The notes: generated by a model not told the origin, from the sequence alone. A stretch of DNA of 64,000 nucleotides from Marinomonas algicola (GCF_014805825.1 NZ_CP061941.1:3782001-3846000), one strand, 5' to 3'. Counted from the stretch's first letter, positions 26,228-35,816 are shown. Program-made: numbers and translations.

Positions 26228-27262
26228 TTGCAGACATTTGACGTGAACAAAATCAAAATCCAAACTGAATCCGATATTTCATGGCAACAGCATCTCTCTA
26301 AAGCGATCACAACTATTCCCGATCTTTTAGATTATGTTGGTTTACCCAGAGACCTTTCAATAGCATGTGAGGAGGCGACAACCCCCTTTAAACTCATGGC
26401 TCCTAGACCCTATTTGGATAGAATCAAAAAAGGCAATGCGACCGATCCTTTACTATTGCAGATACTGCCCGCTCAATCCGAACAAATAAAAGTAGAGGGG
26501 TACCATAAAGACCCTCTAGAAGAAGCAAACCATACGCCGCAAAAAGCACTTGTGCATAAATACAAGCGCCGTTTATTGGTCATCACGACAGGATCGTGCG
26601 CTATTAACTGTCGTTATTGCTTTAGGAGACATTTCCCCTATGGGGAGAATCAATTGGCTCAGGATGAGTGGCTTTCTGTTCTAGACTATATAAAACAGCA
26701 TCCTGAAATAAATGAGGTAATTTTAAGCGGAGGTGATCCTCTCATCATGAAAGATAAGCTGCTTGCTAAACGAGTAGAAGCCCTCGACGCCTTACCACAA
26801 TTAAAACGATTACGAATTCATAGCCGCTTACCGGTTGTCATTCCTCAAAGAGTAACAGAGGAAATGCTAACATGGATACGTCAAACACGACTCGATGTCA
26901 TCATGGTTTTTCATATGAACCATGCCAATGAAATAGACAACGCCGTCTCTTTGGCGGCCCAAAAATTAAAACAAGCGGGCGTACATTTATTAAACCAAGG
27001 CGTTCTCTTACGGAATGTAAATGATACGGCGAGTGCTCAAGTAAACTTAAGTGAAACACTCTTTAAACATGGAATATTACCCTATTACATGTTTTTGTTT
27101 GACCCTGTTGAAGGGGCGGCACATTTTGATGTCTCTATAGAAAAGGCGCAAAAACTAATGGGGGAAGTTGCAGCGGAACTGCCTGGGTATCTTGTGCCTC
27201 GATTAGCAAAAGAAATTCCAGGAAAAAAGGCGAAAACGTTGTTTGTGCCAATTTTAACGTGA
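26228..27262 (+). CDS. epmB: EF-P beta-lysylation protein EpmB (lysine 2,3-aminomutase-like)
   Basis: 344 residues from the TTG at 26228. The radical-SAM cysteine motif CAINCRYCFRRHFPY is present, with GGDPL and RIHSRLPVVIP downstream, as in EpmB/YjeK. It converts (S)- to (R)-beta-lysine for attachment to EF-P. The start is uncertain: neither the TTG nor the GTG at 26243 has a good ribosome binding site. Comparison with the known N-terminal pattern (W about 13-18 residues in) allows either. It is divergent from efp; the 162 bp between them should hold both promoters. Confidence 0.93.
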   Translation: MQTFDVNKIKIQTESDISWQQHLSKAITTIPDLLDYVGLPRDLSIACEEATTPFKLMAPRPYLDRIKKGNATDPLLLQILPAQSEQIKVEGYHKDPLEEANHTPQKALVHKYKRRLLVITTGSCAINCRYCFRRHFPYGENQLAQDEWLSVLDYIKQHPEINEVILSGGDPLIMKDKLLAKRVEALDALPQLKRLRIHSRLPVVIPQRVTEEMLTWIRQTRLDVIMVFHMNHANEIDNAVSLAAQKLKQAGVHLLNQGVLLRNVNDTASAQVNLSETLFKHGILPYYMFLFDPVEGAAHFDVSIEKAQKLMGEVAAELPGYLVPRLAKEIPGKKAKTLFVPILT

Positions 27263-27292
27263 GGCGAGCCCATTACCCTCTACTGTAAACAT

Positions 27293-27329
27293 AAAAAAAG
27301 CCAGATAAAATTACTTTTACCTAGCTTTT
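27293..27329 (-). terminator. terminator for the small YjfB-like gene
   Basis: On the minus strand a 14-bp stem with two G-U pairs and a short loop is followed by seven T residues. On the plus strand the same two positions are C-A mismatches, so it is stronger for the minus-strand transcript. Confidence 0.65.
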
Positions 27330-27360
27330 CATTCAAGCTTTTCAGGGTAAGGTAGAAGCC

Positions 27361-27552
27361 TTAAACATGGATGTTTATCGAGTTTCCTAAATTACCTTGA
27401 GGCGCTGTAGACTTAGCCGCCGTCGTCGAGGCCGCAGCACTGTCCAACAATTTCATTACCGTTTCACCTTCCTGCTTCTGCGCTGATTTTGCTAAGTTTG
27501 CACTTAGTACTTCAAGCCCATATGTAGAAGATGCACCACTAATAGTAGACAT
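27361..27552 (-). CDS. small YjfB-like putative motility protein
   Basis: 63 residues from the ATG at 27550-27552. That start is chosen because AGGAG sits 7 bases upstream of it, while the ATG two codons earlier is too close to the same site. Sequence: a short N-terminus MSTISGASS, then an amphipathic helix (GLEVLSANLAKSAQKQEGETVMKLLDSA) and a low-complexity tail. The helix pattern resembles the YjfB putative motility family (PF14070), a weak match by eye. It has its own terminator 30 bp downstream and lies between epmB and glnE. Function is unknown. Confidence 0.55.
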   Translation of the reverse strand: MSTISGASSTYGLEVLSANLAKSAQKQEGETVMKLLDSAAASTTAAKSTAPQGNLGNSINIHV

Positions 27553-27635
27553 ATTCATTCTCCTTTGTACCAACAATTAAAACATGGCAATAGTTTATCG
27601 GCCGAATTAAAAATTAGTAAAGTTATTTATGTATT

Positions 27636-30578
27636 TTATAGTACAGATTTCTCTACAAAATGACGCCACAAACAGGAAACGGTTTCTTGATTCGCCAACA
27701 GAGCTTCTTTAGGCACTACTCGACCTTGTTTCTGTAAGGTAAGTCGATGTGCACAAGAGCGATACAGTTTATAACTCTCTGCTAATCGTTCGGCATGTTC
27801 AGGGGAAATTACACCAACGTCCGCCGCCGCCTCTAATTGGCGAATGTTATCTGAATAGGCCAACAACTCTGGATGAGCATGAGCGTGCGCCAAAATGAGA
27901 TACTGCACCATGAACTCAATATCAATAATACCGCCTCGGCCTTGTTTAATATCGAACTCTAGCCCCTGCTTAGCGCTATCTAAGTGCGCTCGCATCTTTT
28001 CACGCATTTTAATCACTTCAGCTTTTAAATCCTTTACATCCCGATGACTCGATAACACAGCGGCTCGAACCTTATCAAAAGTGCTGACTAAATCATGATG
28101 ACCGGCTAAAGCACGCGCTCGGGTCAACGCTTGATGCTCCCAAACCCAAGCTTCTTTTTGCTGATAATCACTAAACGCCGTTAAGCTCGACACCAATAAT
28201 CCTGAATTACCTGACGGCCGCAATCTCATATCCACTTCATATAAACGGCCACTGGCGGTAAAACTGTTTAATAAATGAATAATTCTCTGACCTAAACGCG
28301 TATAAAAAGTAAGGTTATCAACACTTCGTTCGCCATCGGTTGATAACGTTTGATTGGCGTTATGTAAAAACACTAAATCAAGATCAGAGTCATACCCTAG
28401 CTCCCATCCACCCGACTTTCCGTAACCAACAATAACCAATTGAGGGATAAATACAGGATTATTCTGTTCATCTGTCGGGTAGCCATGACGTTGCGTTAAA
28501 TAATGCCAAGCTTGTAACATTACTTGTTCAAGTAACACTTCAGCCAACCAGGTCAAGTGATCACTCACTTTCATTAATGGCAACACATCAGTTATGTCAC
28601 AAGCGGCGATGCGTAACGTTAAGGACAATTTAAAGCGCCTCATGGCATCCATTTTAGCTTCTTCATCTTCCTCCGGTAAACGAAGTAATATTTGTCTTAA
28701 CTCTTCTTCCATTGAGTATTTATCTGGAGGAGAAAAAAGTGTATTCGCATCTAAAAGTTCATCAAGTAGCATAGGCGTAGTCGAGATAGACTCACTAAAC
28801 CAGGCACTTTCACGACACAAGCGTATCAAATGAGTAATCGCTGTTGGGTTCTCGCATAATAAAACCAAGTAAGATGTTCGGCGTAGAATCGCCTCTAGAA
28901 TGACCAATACTCTCTCAGAAACGAGATCAGGGTTGTTTTCTGTTTCTAGCTTAAGCATAAAACTCGCAAAGAAATTAGCCAAACGATCCTGTCCAATTGG
29001 CTGCATAAACACAACGCCGCGCGAAGACACAAACCGTTGGATACTGTCTATAGCCGTATCCGAGTTTTTCCAATTGACCTCGCAGGTTAATTCTTCAATG
29101 GATTCTCTAGAAATTTCTTTTTTAAACAATACTCTCCAAGAATCCACATTCGGCAAGGTGTCATTTGAAGCACTGTCTTCTTCAATCAACTCAATGAATT
29201 CTGCGTGTACCCGCTTTCGTTGTTGCCACAATAAAGAGTCTAACGATTGCCAGCTGTCAAAGCCTAGCATTGCGGCAAGTAATTCTCTTTCATCGGTCTC
29301 AGTGGGCAGTAACTGAGTCTGTTCATCGCGAACGCCTTGTAAAGCGTGCTCAACACGACGCAGCAAACAATAAGAGTTCCACAAAGAATCGACTTGTAAT
29401 TGAGTTAAATACCCTTGTTCCGCAAGATACGGTAGCACCTGATAAAGAGATTGTGTTTGCAAACGCGTATCACGCCCACCATGCAATATTTGAATCGCTT
29501 GCACAATAAACTCAATCTCTCGTATTCCCCCCTCTCCCAACTTAATGTTGTGCTCTATCCCTTTTCTCTGCACTTCTTTTTCTATCATATTTTTCAAATC
29601 TCTTAAGGCCGAGATCGCTGAAAAATCGAGATACTTACGAAATACAAAGGGTTTTCTTAGCGCTTCAAAGGCTTTTACATCTTTCGGGTTGCCCGCCATC
29701 ACACGGGCTTTAATCATGGCATAACGTTCCCAATCTCGACCTTGATCTTGGTAATAGTTTTCTAACGAGTCTAAGTTAAGAACCAAAGCCCCACTTTGAC
29801 CAAACGGCCTCAAACGCATGTCCACTCGAAATACAAAACCATCGGCATTCACCACATCCAAATGCTGAATCAATTTTTGCCCAATTTTTGTAAAATACTC
29901 CTGATTAGAAAGCGTTTTTTTACCACCCTGGGTATCACCGTGTTCTCTAAAAGCAAAAATCAAATCGATGTCAGAAGACAGGTTTAGCTCCCCTCCTCCG
30001 AGTTTCCCCATACCAATCACAATAAGGGACAACTCGTTACCCTCTGCATCCATTGCTCGACCGTATAAGTTCAGATAATAATGCTCGATCCATAAAATAC
30101 TGGCATTTACACACGCATCCGCGAGCAAGGTTAAGTAATTCGTTAGCTTTTTTAGACTAATGGCTTGTCGTACATCTAAAAATATCAAACACACCATACA
30201 ATATTGACGAACTAATCTTAAACGAGACATTAACGCCTTTTCATCCATCTCTAACGGATTATCTAAAGACGTTAATAAATCGGCAACTGACGGGCTTGGC
30301 ATGGTTTCTGGTGTAATATGGACAAGGTTTTCTATCCATTTAGGATGCCTCAATAATTGCAAAAACACATACTCACTGACACAAATCACACCGTTGATCT
30401 GTTCCCATACTTCCTCAGTAAGTTGAGGTAATTGTTGCAATCGATAACGCTCTTGCAACTCCAATAAACGTTTGTTATCACAGGCCGCTTGAGCATACGC
30501 AATCAAATGAGCATTATTATTCTTCGTTTTTAAGACCGTAGATCCACCAGCCGAAATAGCGTCCATTATTTTTGTCAT
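27636..30578 (-). CDS. glnE: bifunctional glutamine synthetase adenylyltransferase/deadenylase GlnE
   Basis: 980 residues, the usual two-lobed length. The N-terminal nucleotidyltransferase has GMGKLGGGELNLSSDIDLIF (around residue 190). The C-terminal one has GYGKSGGWELGYDSDLDLVF (around 715). The linkers GEGGIREIEFIVQ and GRGGIIDIEFMVQ also match. It adenylylates and deadenylylates glutamine synthetase in response to PII. It follows the CYTH triphosphatase gene by 33 bp, the same pairing as ygiF-glnE in enterobacteria, suggesting one transcript. Confidence 0.98.
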   Translation of the reverse strand: MTKIMDAISAGGSTVLKTKNNNAHLIAYAQAACDNKRLLELQERYRLQQLPQLTEEVWEQINGVICVSEYVFLQLLRHPKWIENLVHITPETMPSPSVADLLTSLDNPLEMDEKALMSRLRLVRQYCMVCLIFLDVRQAISLKKLTNYLTLLADACVNASILWIEHYYLNLYGRAMDAEGNELSLIVIGMGKLGGGELNLSSDIDLIFAFREHGDTQGGKKTLSNQEYFTKIGQKLIQHLDVVNADGFVFRVDMRLRPFGQSGALVLNLDSLENYYQDQGRDWERYAMIKARVMAGNPKDVKAFEALRKPFVFRKYLDFSAISALRDLKNMIEKEVQRKGIEHNIKLGEGGIREIEFIVQAIQILHGGRDTRLQTQSLYQVLPYLAEQGYLTQLQVDSLWNSYCLLRRVEHALQGVRDEQTQLLPTETDERELLAAMLGFDSWQSLDSLLWQQRKRVHAEFIELIEEDSASNDTLPNVDSWRVLFKKEISRESIEELTCEVNWKNSDTAIDSIQRFVSSRGVVFMQPIGQDRLANFFASFMLKLETENNPDLVSERVLVILEAILRRTSYLVLLCENPTAITHLIRLCRESAWFSESISTTPMLLDELLDANTLFSPPDKYSMEEELRQILLRLPEEDEEAKMDAMRRFKLSLTLRIAACDITDVLPLMKVSDHLTWLAEVLLEQVMLQAWHYLTQRHGYPTDEQNNPVFIPQLVIVGYGKSGGWELGYDSDLDLVFLHNANQTLSTDGERSVDNLTFYTRLGQRIIHLLNSFTASGRLYEVDMRLRPSGNSGLLVSSLTAFSDYQQKEAWVWEHQALTRARALAGHHDLVSTFDKVRAAVLSSHRDVKDLKAEVIKMREKMRAHLDSAKQGLEFDIKQGRGGIIDIEFMVQYLILAHAHAHPELLAYSDNIRQLEAAADVGVISPEHAERLAESYKLYRSCAHRLTLQKQGRVVPKEALLANQETVSCLWRHFVEKSVL

Positions 30579-30611
30579 AAGCGCCTCAAATCATTGTATT
30601 GATACATAGTG

Positions 30612-31553
30612 TTATTTTGAATGTTGTAAGTTAAGCCAACGAGCAATTTTAAGCATACACACCCCGACTTTTGTTTGTCTGGATAACTGTAAATACAAGG
30701 GCGTAGTGGGTGATTCCTCTGTTACAGGCCTATTTAATACTGTCTCCAATTCAACAGATAAGTCATGAGGAAGATAGCGCTGTAGATTAATAAGAGAGTC
30801 TTGTACTTTTTCAAACAAAGCGGCGTCCTGTCGATGTAACATAGCCTCCCAGTAAGTTAGCCATACTTCATACCAATAAGCCCCTATTTCAAAATCTTGA
30901 GCACCTTCAGAGAAAGTCTCTGGCAATTCAATGACAGGACATTTTAACCGAACGCCTCTTTGAGCTTTACTTACGGTGCACACCTGTACAGGTACTGCAT
31001 TTGCTAAAGACAACGCCACGTCATAAAGCGCTTTTTCGTCTCCTTGCTTTAACTCGAATTCAATTTCACAAATATCATCACGGCCATAAGGAGAAGTCAC
31101 CTCCCCCTTATCACATACAGCTTCGATAACGGAATCGCCATCATCAATCAACCATATTTGACGCTCAAAATCGGTACGGTAAACAATGTTCACATTCGCC
31201 TGCCATTGTTGGTTTTGCAAACTAGTTGGCAACATGTCGTGGGTAATCAAATCAAAATCAATGGTATCAGTCGGTAGGTACCATTCCCATTCACCGCGAG
31301 CGTGCATTCCGACACGGCTCACACCTCGAGTTTTTAAAGTTTGTATATATTCCTGATTGACTGAGCGAATTCTTAAGGCAATCCCTGAAGACATCAGTAA
31401 CCCTGCTGCCGTATCGTAATAGCCGTTCATCAATTTAAGCGTTGGTTGTCGTGTAGCTGGCCCACTATGTAAGCAAAGTGCATCCAAAAACCTGATCGCT
31501 TTATCAAAGTAAGCGGGATGAACCATCAGTTTTAACTCAAGTTCCGTCGCCAT
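30612..31553 (-). CDS. ygiF: CYTH-domain inorganic triphosphatase (YgiF-like), short C-terminus
   Basis: 313 residues. The CYTH signature ELELK is at residues 4-8, with basic and acidic strand residues further in (ALRIRSVNQEYIQTLKTRG, EWEWYLP, CEIEFELKQGD). Enterobacterial YgiF is about 430 residues, with a CHAD domain after CYTH. Here the region after ~200 is only ~110 residues and is poor in the conserved histidines, so the CHAD part is truncated or replaced. Likely a tripolyphosphatase. It is upstream of and probably co-transcribed with glnE. Confidence 0.85.
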   Translation of the reverse strand: MATELELKLMVHPAYFDKAIRFLDALCLHSGPATRQPTLKLMNGYYDTAAGLLMSSGIALRIRSVNQEYIQTLKTRGVSRVGMHARGEWEWYLPTDTIDFDLITHDMLPTSLQNQQWQANVNIVYRTDFERQIWLIDDGDSVIEAVCDKGEVTSPYGRDDICEIEFELKQGDEKALYDVALSLANAVPVQVCTVSKAQRGVRLKCPVIELPETFSEGAQDFEIGAYWYEVWLTYWEAMLHRQDAALFEKVQDSLINLQRYLPHDLSVELETVLNRPVTEESPTTPLYLQLSRQTKVGVCMLKIARWLNLQHSK

Positions 31554-31668
31554 AAAAATTCCTCTAGAAAGTCATACAAATACAAGCAAAAAATAATTCG
31601 CAAAGTGTACCAGAATCAGTGGCTTTCACCGTTAATTAAGGCAAAATAAAAGTAACAAGGAGAAGCTT

Positions 31669-32868
31669 ATGCATAAATGTCCGTCTTTAATAAGTATGAT
31701 GACTCAACTCATCGCCAACCCATCTATAAGCTGCAGTCAAGCTGAATGGGATCAGTCAAATAAAGGTGTAATTAGTTTACTTGAGTCTTGGTTATCGCCA
31801 CTAGGATTCCATTGCGAGATTCTTCCTCTACCAGATCAACATAATAAATTTAATTTAGTCGCCACTATCGGGTCAGGCGAAGGTGGCTTAGTACTATCTG
31901 GGCACACAGACACGGTCCCCTATGACCAGGGTAAATGGCAATCTGATCCGTTTAAGTTAGCCGAAAGAGACAATAAACTGTTTGGCCTTGGTTCCTGCGA
32001 TATGAAAGGTTTTTTTGCCATTGTGATTGATACCGTCTCTAAAATGGATTTACAAAACCTCAAGCAGCCCTTGATTATATTAGCAACCGCAGACGAAGAA
32101 AGCTCCATGTCAGGCGCTCGGGCTCTGGCCGCCCAGGGCAAGGTTAAAGCACGCTATGCACTCATCGGCGAACCCACGAAGTTGACCCCTATATACGCTC
32201 ATAAAGGCATTATGATGGAACGCATTCAGGTAACAGGACAAAGCGGTCACTCTTCAAACCCAGCATTAGGAACCAACGCCTTAGATGCTATGCATGATGT
32301 TATGAGCGAGCTAATCACCTACCGTGCCAATCTAAAAAAGCGTTTTCAAGATGCCAGCTTTGTAATCGACTACCCGACAATGAATTTTGGTTGCATCCAC
32401 GGAGGCGATAACCCTAATAGAATTTGTGGGCGCTGTGAAATTGAATTTGATTTACGAGCGCTTCCAGGAATGAGCAACCAATCGCTTATGGGCGAAATAT
32501 CCAGTTTACTGCCCTCAATAGAAGCTAAAACAGGTACTCGTATTCAATTAACCAGTTTATTTCCTGATATTCCTTCATTCTCAACACCCATAGATTCCGA
32601 TATCATTAACGCTTGTGAGAAACTTACTCAGAAAACCGCTGAAACAGTCGCTTTTGCAACAGAAGGCCCATTTTTAAATCAAATGGGGATGCAGACATTA
32701 ATCCTAGGGCCAGGCTCTATTGACCAAGCCCACCAACCAAATGAATACATGGCATTAGACCAAATCCGTCCCATGCAACATATTATTGAATCACTTATTG
32801 GCCGTTATTGCCTTAACGATACCGCTGAATTTTCGCCAATGCCTCTGACAACAGGAGACTTACTCTGA
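31669..32868 (+). CDS. argE: acetylornithine deacetylase ArgE
   Basis: 399 residues, M20 peptidase family. Metal and catalytic motifs are visible: LSGHTDTVPYD, GLGSCDMKGF, ATADEESSMSGAR, IGEPT and the late GPGSIDQAHQPNEY. It hydrolyses N-acetylornithine to ornithine in the linear arginine pathway. The site AAGGAG lies 7 bases ahead of the ATG. Its last base is shared with the argA start, so the first and fifth pathway steps are coupled. Confidence 0.93.
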   Translation: MHKCPSLISMMTQLIANPSISCSQAEWDQSNKGVISLLESWLSPLGFHCEILPLPDQHNKFNLVATIGSGEGGLVLSGHTDTVPYDQGKWQSDPFKLAERDNKLFGLGSCDMKGFFAIVIDTVSKMDLQNLKQPLIILATADEESSMSGARALAAQGKVKARYALIGEPTKLTPIYAHKGIMMERIQVTGQSGHSSNPALGTNALDAMHDVMSELITYRANLKKRFQDASFVIDYPTMNFGCIHGGDNPNRICGRCEIEFDLRALPGMSNQSLMGEISSLLPSIEAKTGTRIQLTSLFPDIPSFSTPIDSDIINACEKLTQKTAETVAFATEGPFLNQMGMQTLILGPGSIDQAHQPNEYMALDQIRPMQHIIESLIGRYCLNDTAEFSPMPLTTGDLL

Positions 32869-34193
32869 TGGGGGAAGATCAAAATAGCGACTTGAATTAC
32901 GTTGATTGGTTCCGTCATTCATCGCCTTACATTAACTCTCACCGTGGGAAAACATTCGTTATTTTCATTCCTGGCGAGGCGGTTGAATGCCACTTATTTC
33001 CAAATATAATCAGTGATTTAGCGCTAATGGACTCTCTTGGAGTACGCTTGGTTCTCGTTCAAGGCGCACGCCCTCAAATCAATAGAGTTCTAAAGAATCG
33101 ACATCTAACGTCAGCCATACATTATGGGTTTCGGGTAACACCTCAAGATCAGTTACTGGATATTATTCAGGCCTCTGCTGGTGTCAGAGTTCAGTTAGAA
33201 GCACAGTTATCTATGGGACTTGCCAATACACCTATGGCTGGCGCCCGTTTAAAAGTCTGCAGTGGTAATTATGTTATTGCTCGACCTTTAGGCGTCGTGG
33301 ATGGCATTGATTTTGGCCACTCCGGAGAAGTTAGACGAATTGATAGAGACGCTATTTTTCGTCTACTTGAAGACGACAACATGGTGCTATTACCGCATCT
33401 AGGGTTTTCACCAACAGGTGAAGTCTTTAACTTAAAAGGTGAGGATGTTGCGACTCAAGCGGCCATCCAACTCAAAGCCGATAAACTCATTATGTTTAAT
33501 GAGGAAGAAGGCATTTTGAACAGTGAAGAGCAATTATTATCTGAATTGCTCGCACGTGATGCACAAGAGCTGGTTGATGGAATGGATGATGAGGATTCCA
33601 CCAAAGCAGCACTTAAATCCTGCGTTGATGCGGTTCGTTCTGGCGTTCCTCGTGCTCACCTTATTTCTTACAATGAAAATGGTGGCCTTATTCGTGAGTT
33701 ATTTACTCGGGAAGGCGCTGGCACCATGGTCGATGAAGACAGCTATGAGCAATTACGCCCTGCAAGTATCGATGACGTTGGCGGCATGATGGCTCTACTG
33801 GCACCACTTGAAGAAAAAGGGGTGCTCGTTCGCCGCTCTCGTGAACTTCTTGAAAACGAAATCGAACGCTTTATCTTGGTTGAACGCGATGGTGCTATTG
33901 TAGCGTGCGCGGCTCTCTACCCATTTGAAGAGGAACAGTCTGGAGAGCTTGCCTGCTTAGCCGTATCACCGGCCTATAGAGGCTCAAACCGTGGTGAGCG
34001 TTTACTTAAAGGAATTGAGCAGGCCGCTAGAAAACAAGGCCTTTCCACACTTTTCTTATTAACGACAAGAACGGCGCATTGGTTTATTGAGCGTGGATTT
34101 ATTGCGGGCAGCGTGAGTCATTTACCCGTCAAAAAACAAGCTCTTTATAACTATCAAAGAAACTCAAAAATTTTTATTAAACATTTAACCTAA
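32868..34193 (+). CDS. argA: amino-acid N-acetyltransferase (N-acetylglutamate synthase) ArgA
   Basis: 441 residues. The N-terminal amino-acid-kinase-like domain (about 1-290; LVLVQGARPQI, GHSGEVRRID, LLPHLGFSPTGEVFN) binds arginine in the family. The C-terminal GNAT domain (about 295-441) has LACLAVSPAYRGSNRGERLL and the FIERGFIAGSVSHLP segment. It makes N-acetylglutamate, the first step of arginine synthesis. It overlaps argE by one base. Followed by a strong bidirectional terminator shared with mucD. Confidence 0.96.
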   Translation: MGEDQNSDLNYVDWFRHSSPYINSHRGKTFVIFIPGEAVECHLFPNIISDLALMDSLGVRLVLVQGARPQINRVLKNRHLTSAIHYGFRVTPQDQLLDIIQASAGVRVQLEAQLSMGLANTPMAGARLKVCSGNYVIARPLGVVDGIDFGHSGEVRRIDRDAIFRLLEDDNMVLLPHLGFSPTGEVFNLKGEDVATQAAIQLKADKLIMFNEEEGILNSEEQLLSELLARDAQELVDGMDDEDSTKAALKSCVDAVRSGVPRAHLISYNENGGLIRELFTREGAGTMVDEDSYEQLRPASIDDVGGMMALLAPLEEKGVLVRRSRELLENEIERFILVERDGAIVACAALYPFEEEQSGELACLAVSPAYRGSNRGERLLKGIEQAARKQGLSTLFLLTTRTAHWFIERGFIAGSVSHLPVKKQALYNYQRNSKIFIKHLT

Positions 34194-34245
34194 AGGAAGA
34201 GTAAACGAAATTAACGGCCGTCGTTTTTTCGCAAAACTGAATCTA

Positions 34246-34284
34246 TAAAAAATGCCAATCAAACATTTTTGATTGGCATTTTCA
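34246..34284. terminator. bidirectional terminator between argA and mucD
   Basis: Perfect 13-bp stem (34251-34263 with 34268-34280) and a four-base loop. It is flanked by A and T runs on both sides, so it can act for the convergent argA and mucD transcripts. Confidence 0.85.
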
Positions 34285-34300
34285 TTTTCTGATATAGATA

Positions 34301-35716
34301 TTACTCAGTCATTTTAAACGGAATAAACATTGGATAGCCGTCTCGTATAACGCGCATTGGCACGGAACGGTTATTAGGTAACTCTTTTACTATTTGAGAG
34401 AAAGAACCCACATTTTTTACGGCCTGACTATTCAACATAGTAATCACATCGCCTTGTTGCAAACCATTTCGAGCCGCGTTCCCGCCAAGAACTTGAGTAA
34501 TAACCACACCACCCTCAATATTTAATTTACCAGCCTCATCGGCAGAAAGGTCCGTAACAGACATCCCTAAGCGATTTTGCTCTTGCTGTGTCTGAGTCAG
34601 AAGTTGAGGATCATCTGGTCTCGCGTCCAACGTTAAAGTTAAGGTTTTTTCGCGACCGTCACGATAAATCAGTGTTTTAACTTTATCGCCCGCTTTCATT
34701 CCACCAACTCGATAAGGCAGTTCCGCAGAATGCTCGATTACCTCATCACCAAACTCAAGTATGATATCACCCGCTTGTAAACCTGATCGTTCGGCTGGTG
34801 AGTCGGGTAATACACGACTAACAAGAGCACCTGCAGGACGTTCTAAGCCAAAGGATTCCGCTAAATCATTATTAATATCTTGAATAATAACACCTAGCCA
34901 AGCACGAGAGACTTTCCCATCTGATTTTAATTGCTCAACAACAGACATAACGAGATTAGACGGGATGGCAAAAGAAACCCCCATAAAGCCGCCCGAACGA
35001 GTATAGATTTGAGAGTTAATGCCAACGACTTCACCCTCTAGATTAAATAAAGGACCACCGGAGTTACCTGGGTTGATTGCCACATCTGTCTGAATAAAGG
35101 GTACATAGTTATCAGAAGGAAGATTACGTCCTAACGCACTCACGATCCCCGCTGTAACAGTATAATCAAAACCAAATGGAGAACCTATTGCCAGTACCCA
35201 CTGCCCCGCTTTCAGCTTGTCCGAATCCCCCATATTGACGGTAGGAAGATCTGTCGCCTCTATTTTCAACAGCGCCAAATCCGTTCTAGGGTCTGTTCCA
35301 ACTAAAGTAGCAATGTACTCACGACGATCATTTAAACGTACATGAATGACATCTGCGCCATCAATAACATGGTTATTCGTCAGGACATAACCATCTTTAG
35401 ACACAATGAAACCAGAGCCTAAAGAGTTACGCTGTCTTTGCTGAGGCGCAGGATGCTGCTGGCCGCCTTGACCAAATGGCTTTTGCCCAAAGAAATGACG
35501 AAAAAATTCATTTAATTCTTCCGCTTCTGGGCTCAGCTGCTTAGATTTATTTGAATTATTATTCGAGGTCTGCTCTGTACTTATATTGACAACAGCAGGC
35601 GAAGCCGACTCCACCAATTCAGTAAAATCCGGTAAATCAACCGCTGACGCCAGCGTGGAAAAAAACATCAAGAAGCTGATTGCCAAGACATTGGTTTTTT
35701 TAAGCATTCTGTTCAT
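34301..35716 (-). CDS. mucD: periplasmic serine protease MucD (DegP/DegQ family)
   Basis: 471 residues. Signal peptide ends near SAVD at ~26. Trypsin-like catalytic triad motifs: TNNHVIDGAD (His), DLALLKIE (Asp) and NPGNSGGPLF (Ser). Two PDZ domains follow (~260-350 with LGVIIQDI, ~370-460 with LGMSVTDL). It degrades misfolded envelope proteins and, in related bacteria, restrains the RpoE response. It lies downstream of rseC in the same orientation but separated by a strong inverted repeat, so it probably also has its own promoter in the 140 bp ahead of it. AAGGAGA ribosome binding site upstream of the ATG. Confidence 0.95.
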   Translation of the reverse strand: MNRMLKKTNVLAISFLMFFSTLASAVDLPDFTELVESASPAVVNISTEQTSNNNSNKSKQLSPEAEELNEFFRHFFGQKPFGQGGQQHPAPQQRQRNSLGSGFIVSKDGYVLTNNHVIDGADVIHVRLNDRREYIATLVGTDPRTDLALLKIEATDLPTVNMGDSDKLKAGQWVLAIGSPFGFDYTVTAGIVSALGRNLPSDNYVPFIQTDVAINPGNSGGPLFNLEGEVVGINSQIYTRSGGFMGVSFAIPSNLVMSVVEQLKSDGKVSRAWLGVIIQDINNDLAESFGLERPAGALVSRVLPDSPAERSGLQAGDIILEFGDEVIEHSAELPYRVGGMKAGDKVKTLIYRDGREKTLTLTLDARPDDPQLLTQTQQEQNRLGMSVTDLSADEAGKLNIEGGVVITQVLGGNAARNGLQQGDVITMLNSQAVKNVGSFSQIVKELPNNRSVPMRVIRDGYPMFIPFKMTE

Positions 35717-35773
35717 AAATTGGTCTCCTTAGATGTACCAAAAATATAGCAGTGCTGAAATAGTAAAATAATC

Positions 35774-35816
35774 TAAGTCGTCACCGTACTCAATAATTGA
35801 ATACGGTGACGACTTA
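35774..35816 (-). terminator. long inverted repeat after rseC
   Basis: A perfect 15-bp inverted repeat (35774-35788 with 35802-35816) with a 13-base centre that can add four more pairs. It lies 40 bp past the rseC stop. The minus-strand tail (GATTATTTTAC) is moderately T-rich, so it is probably the terminator or an attenuating 3' hairpin of rpoE-rseABC. The exceptional stem could also protect the mRNA end. Confidence 0.6.
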
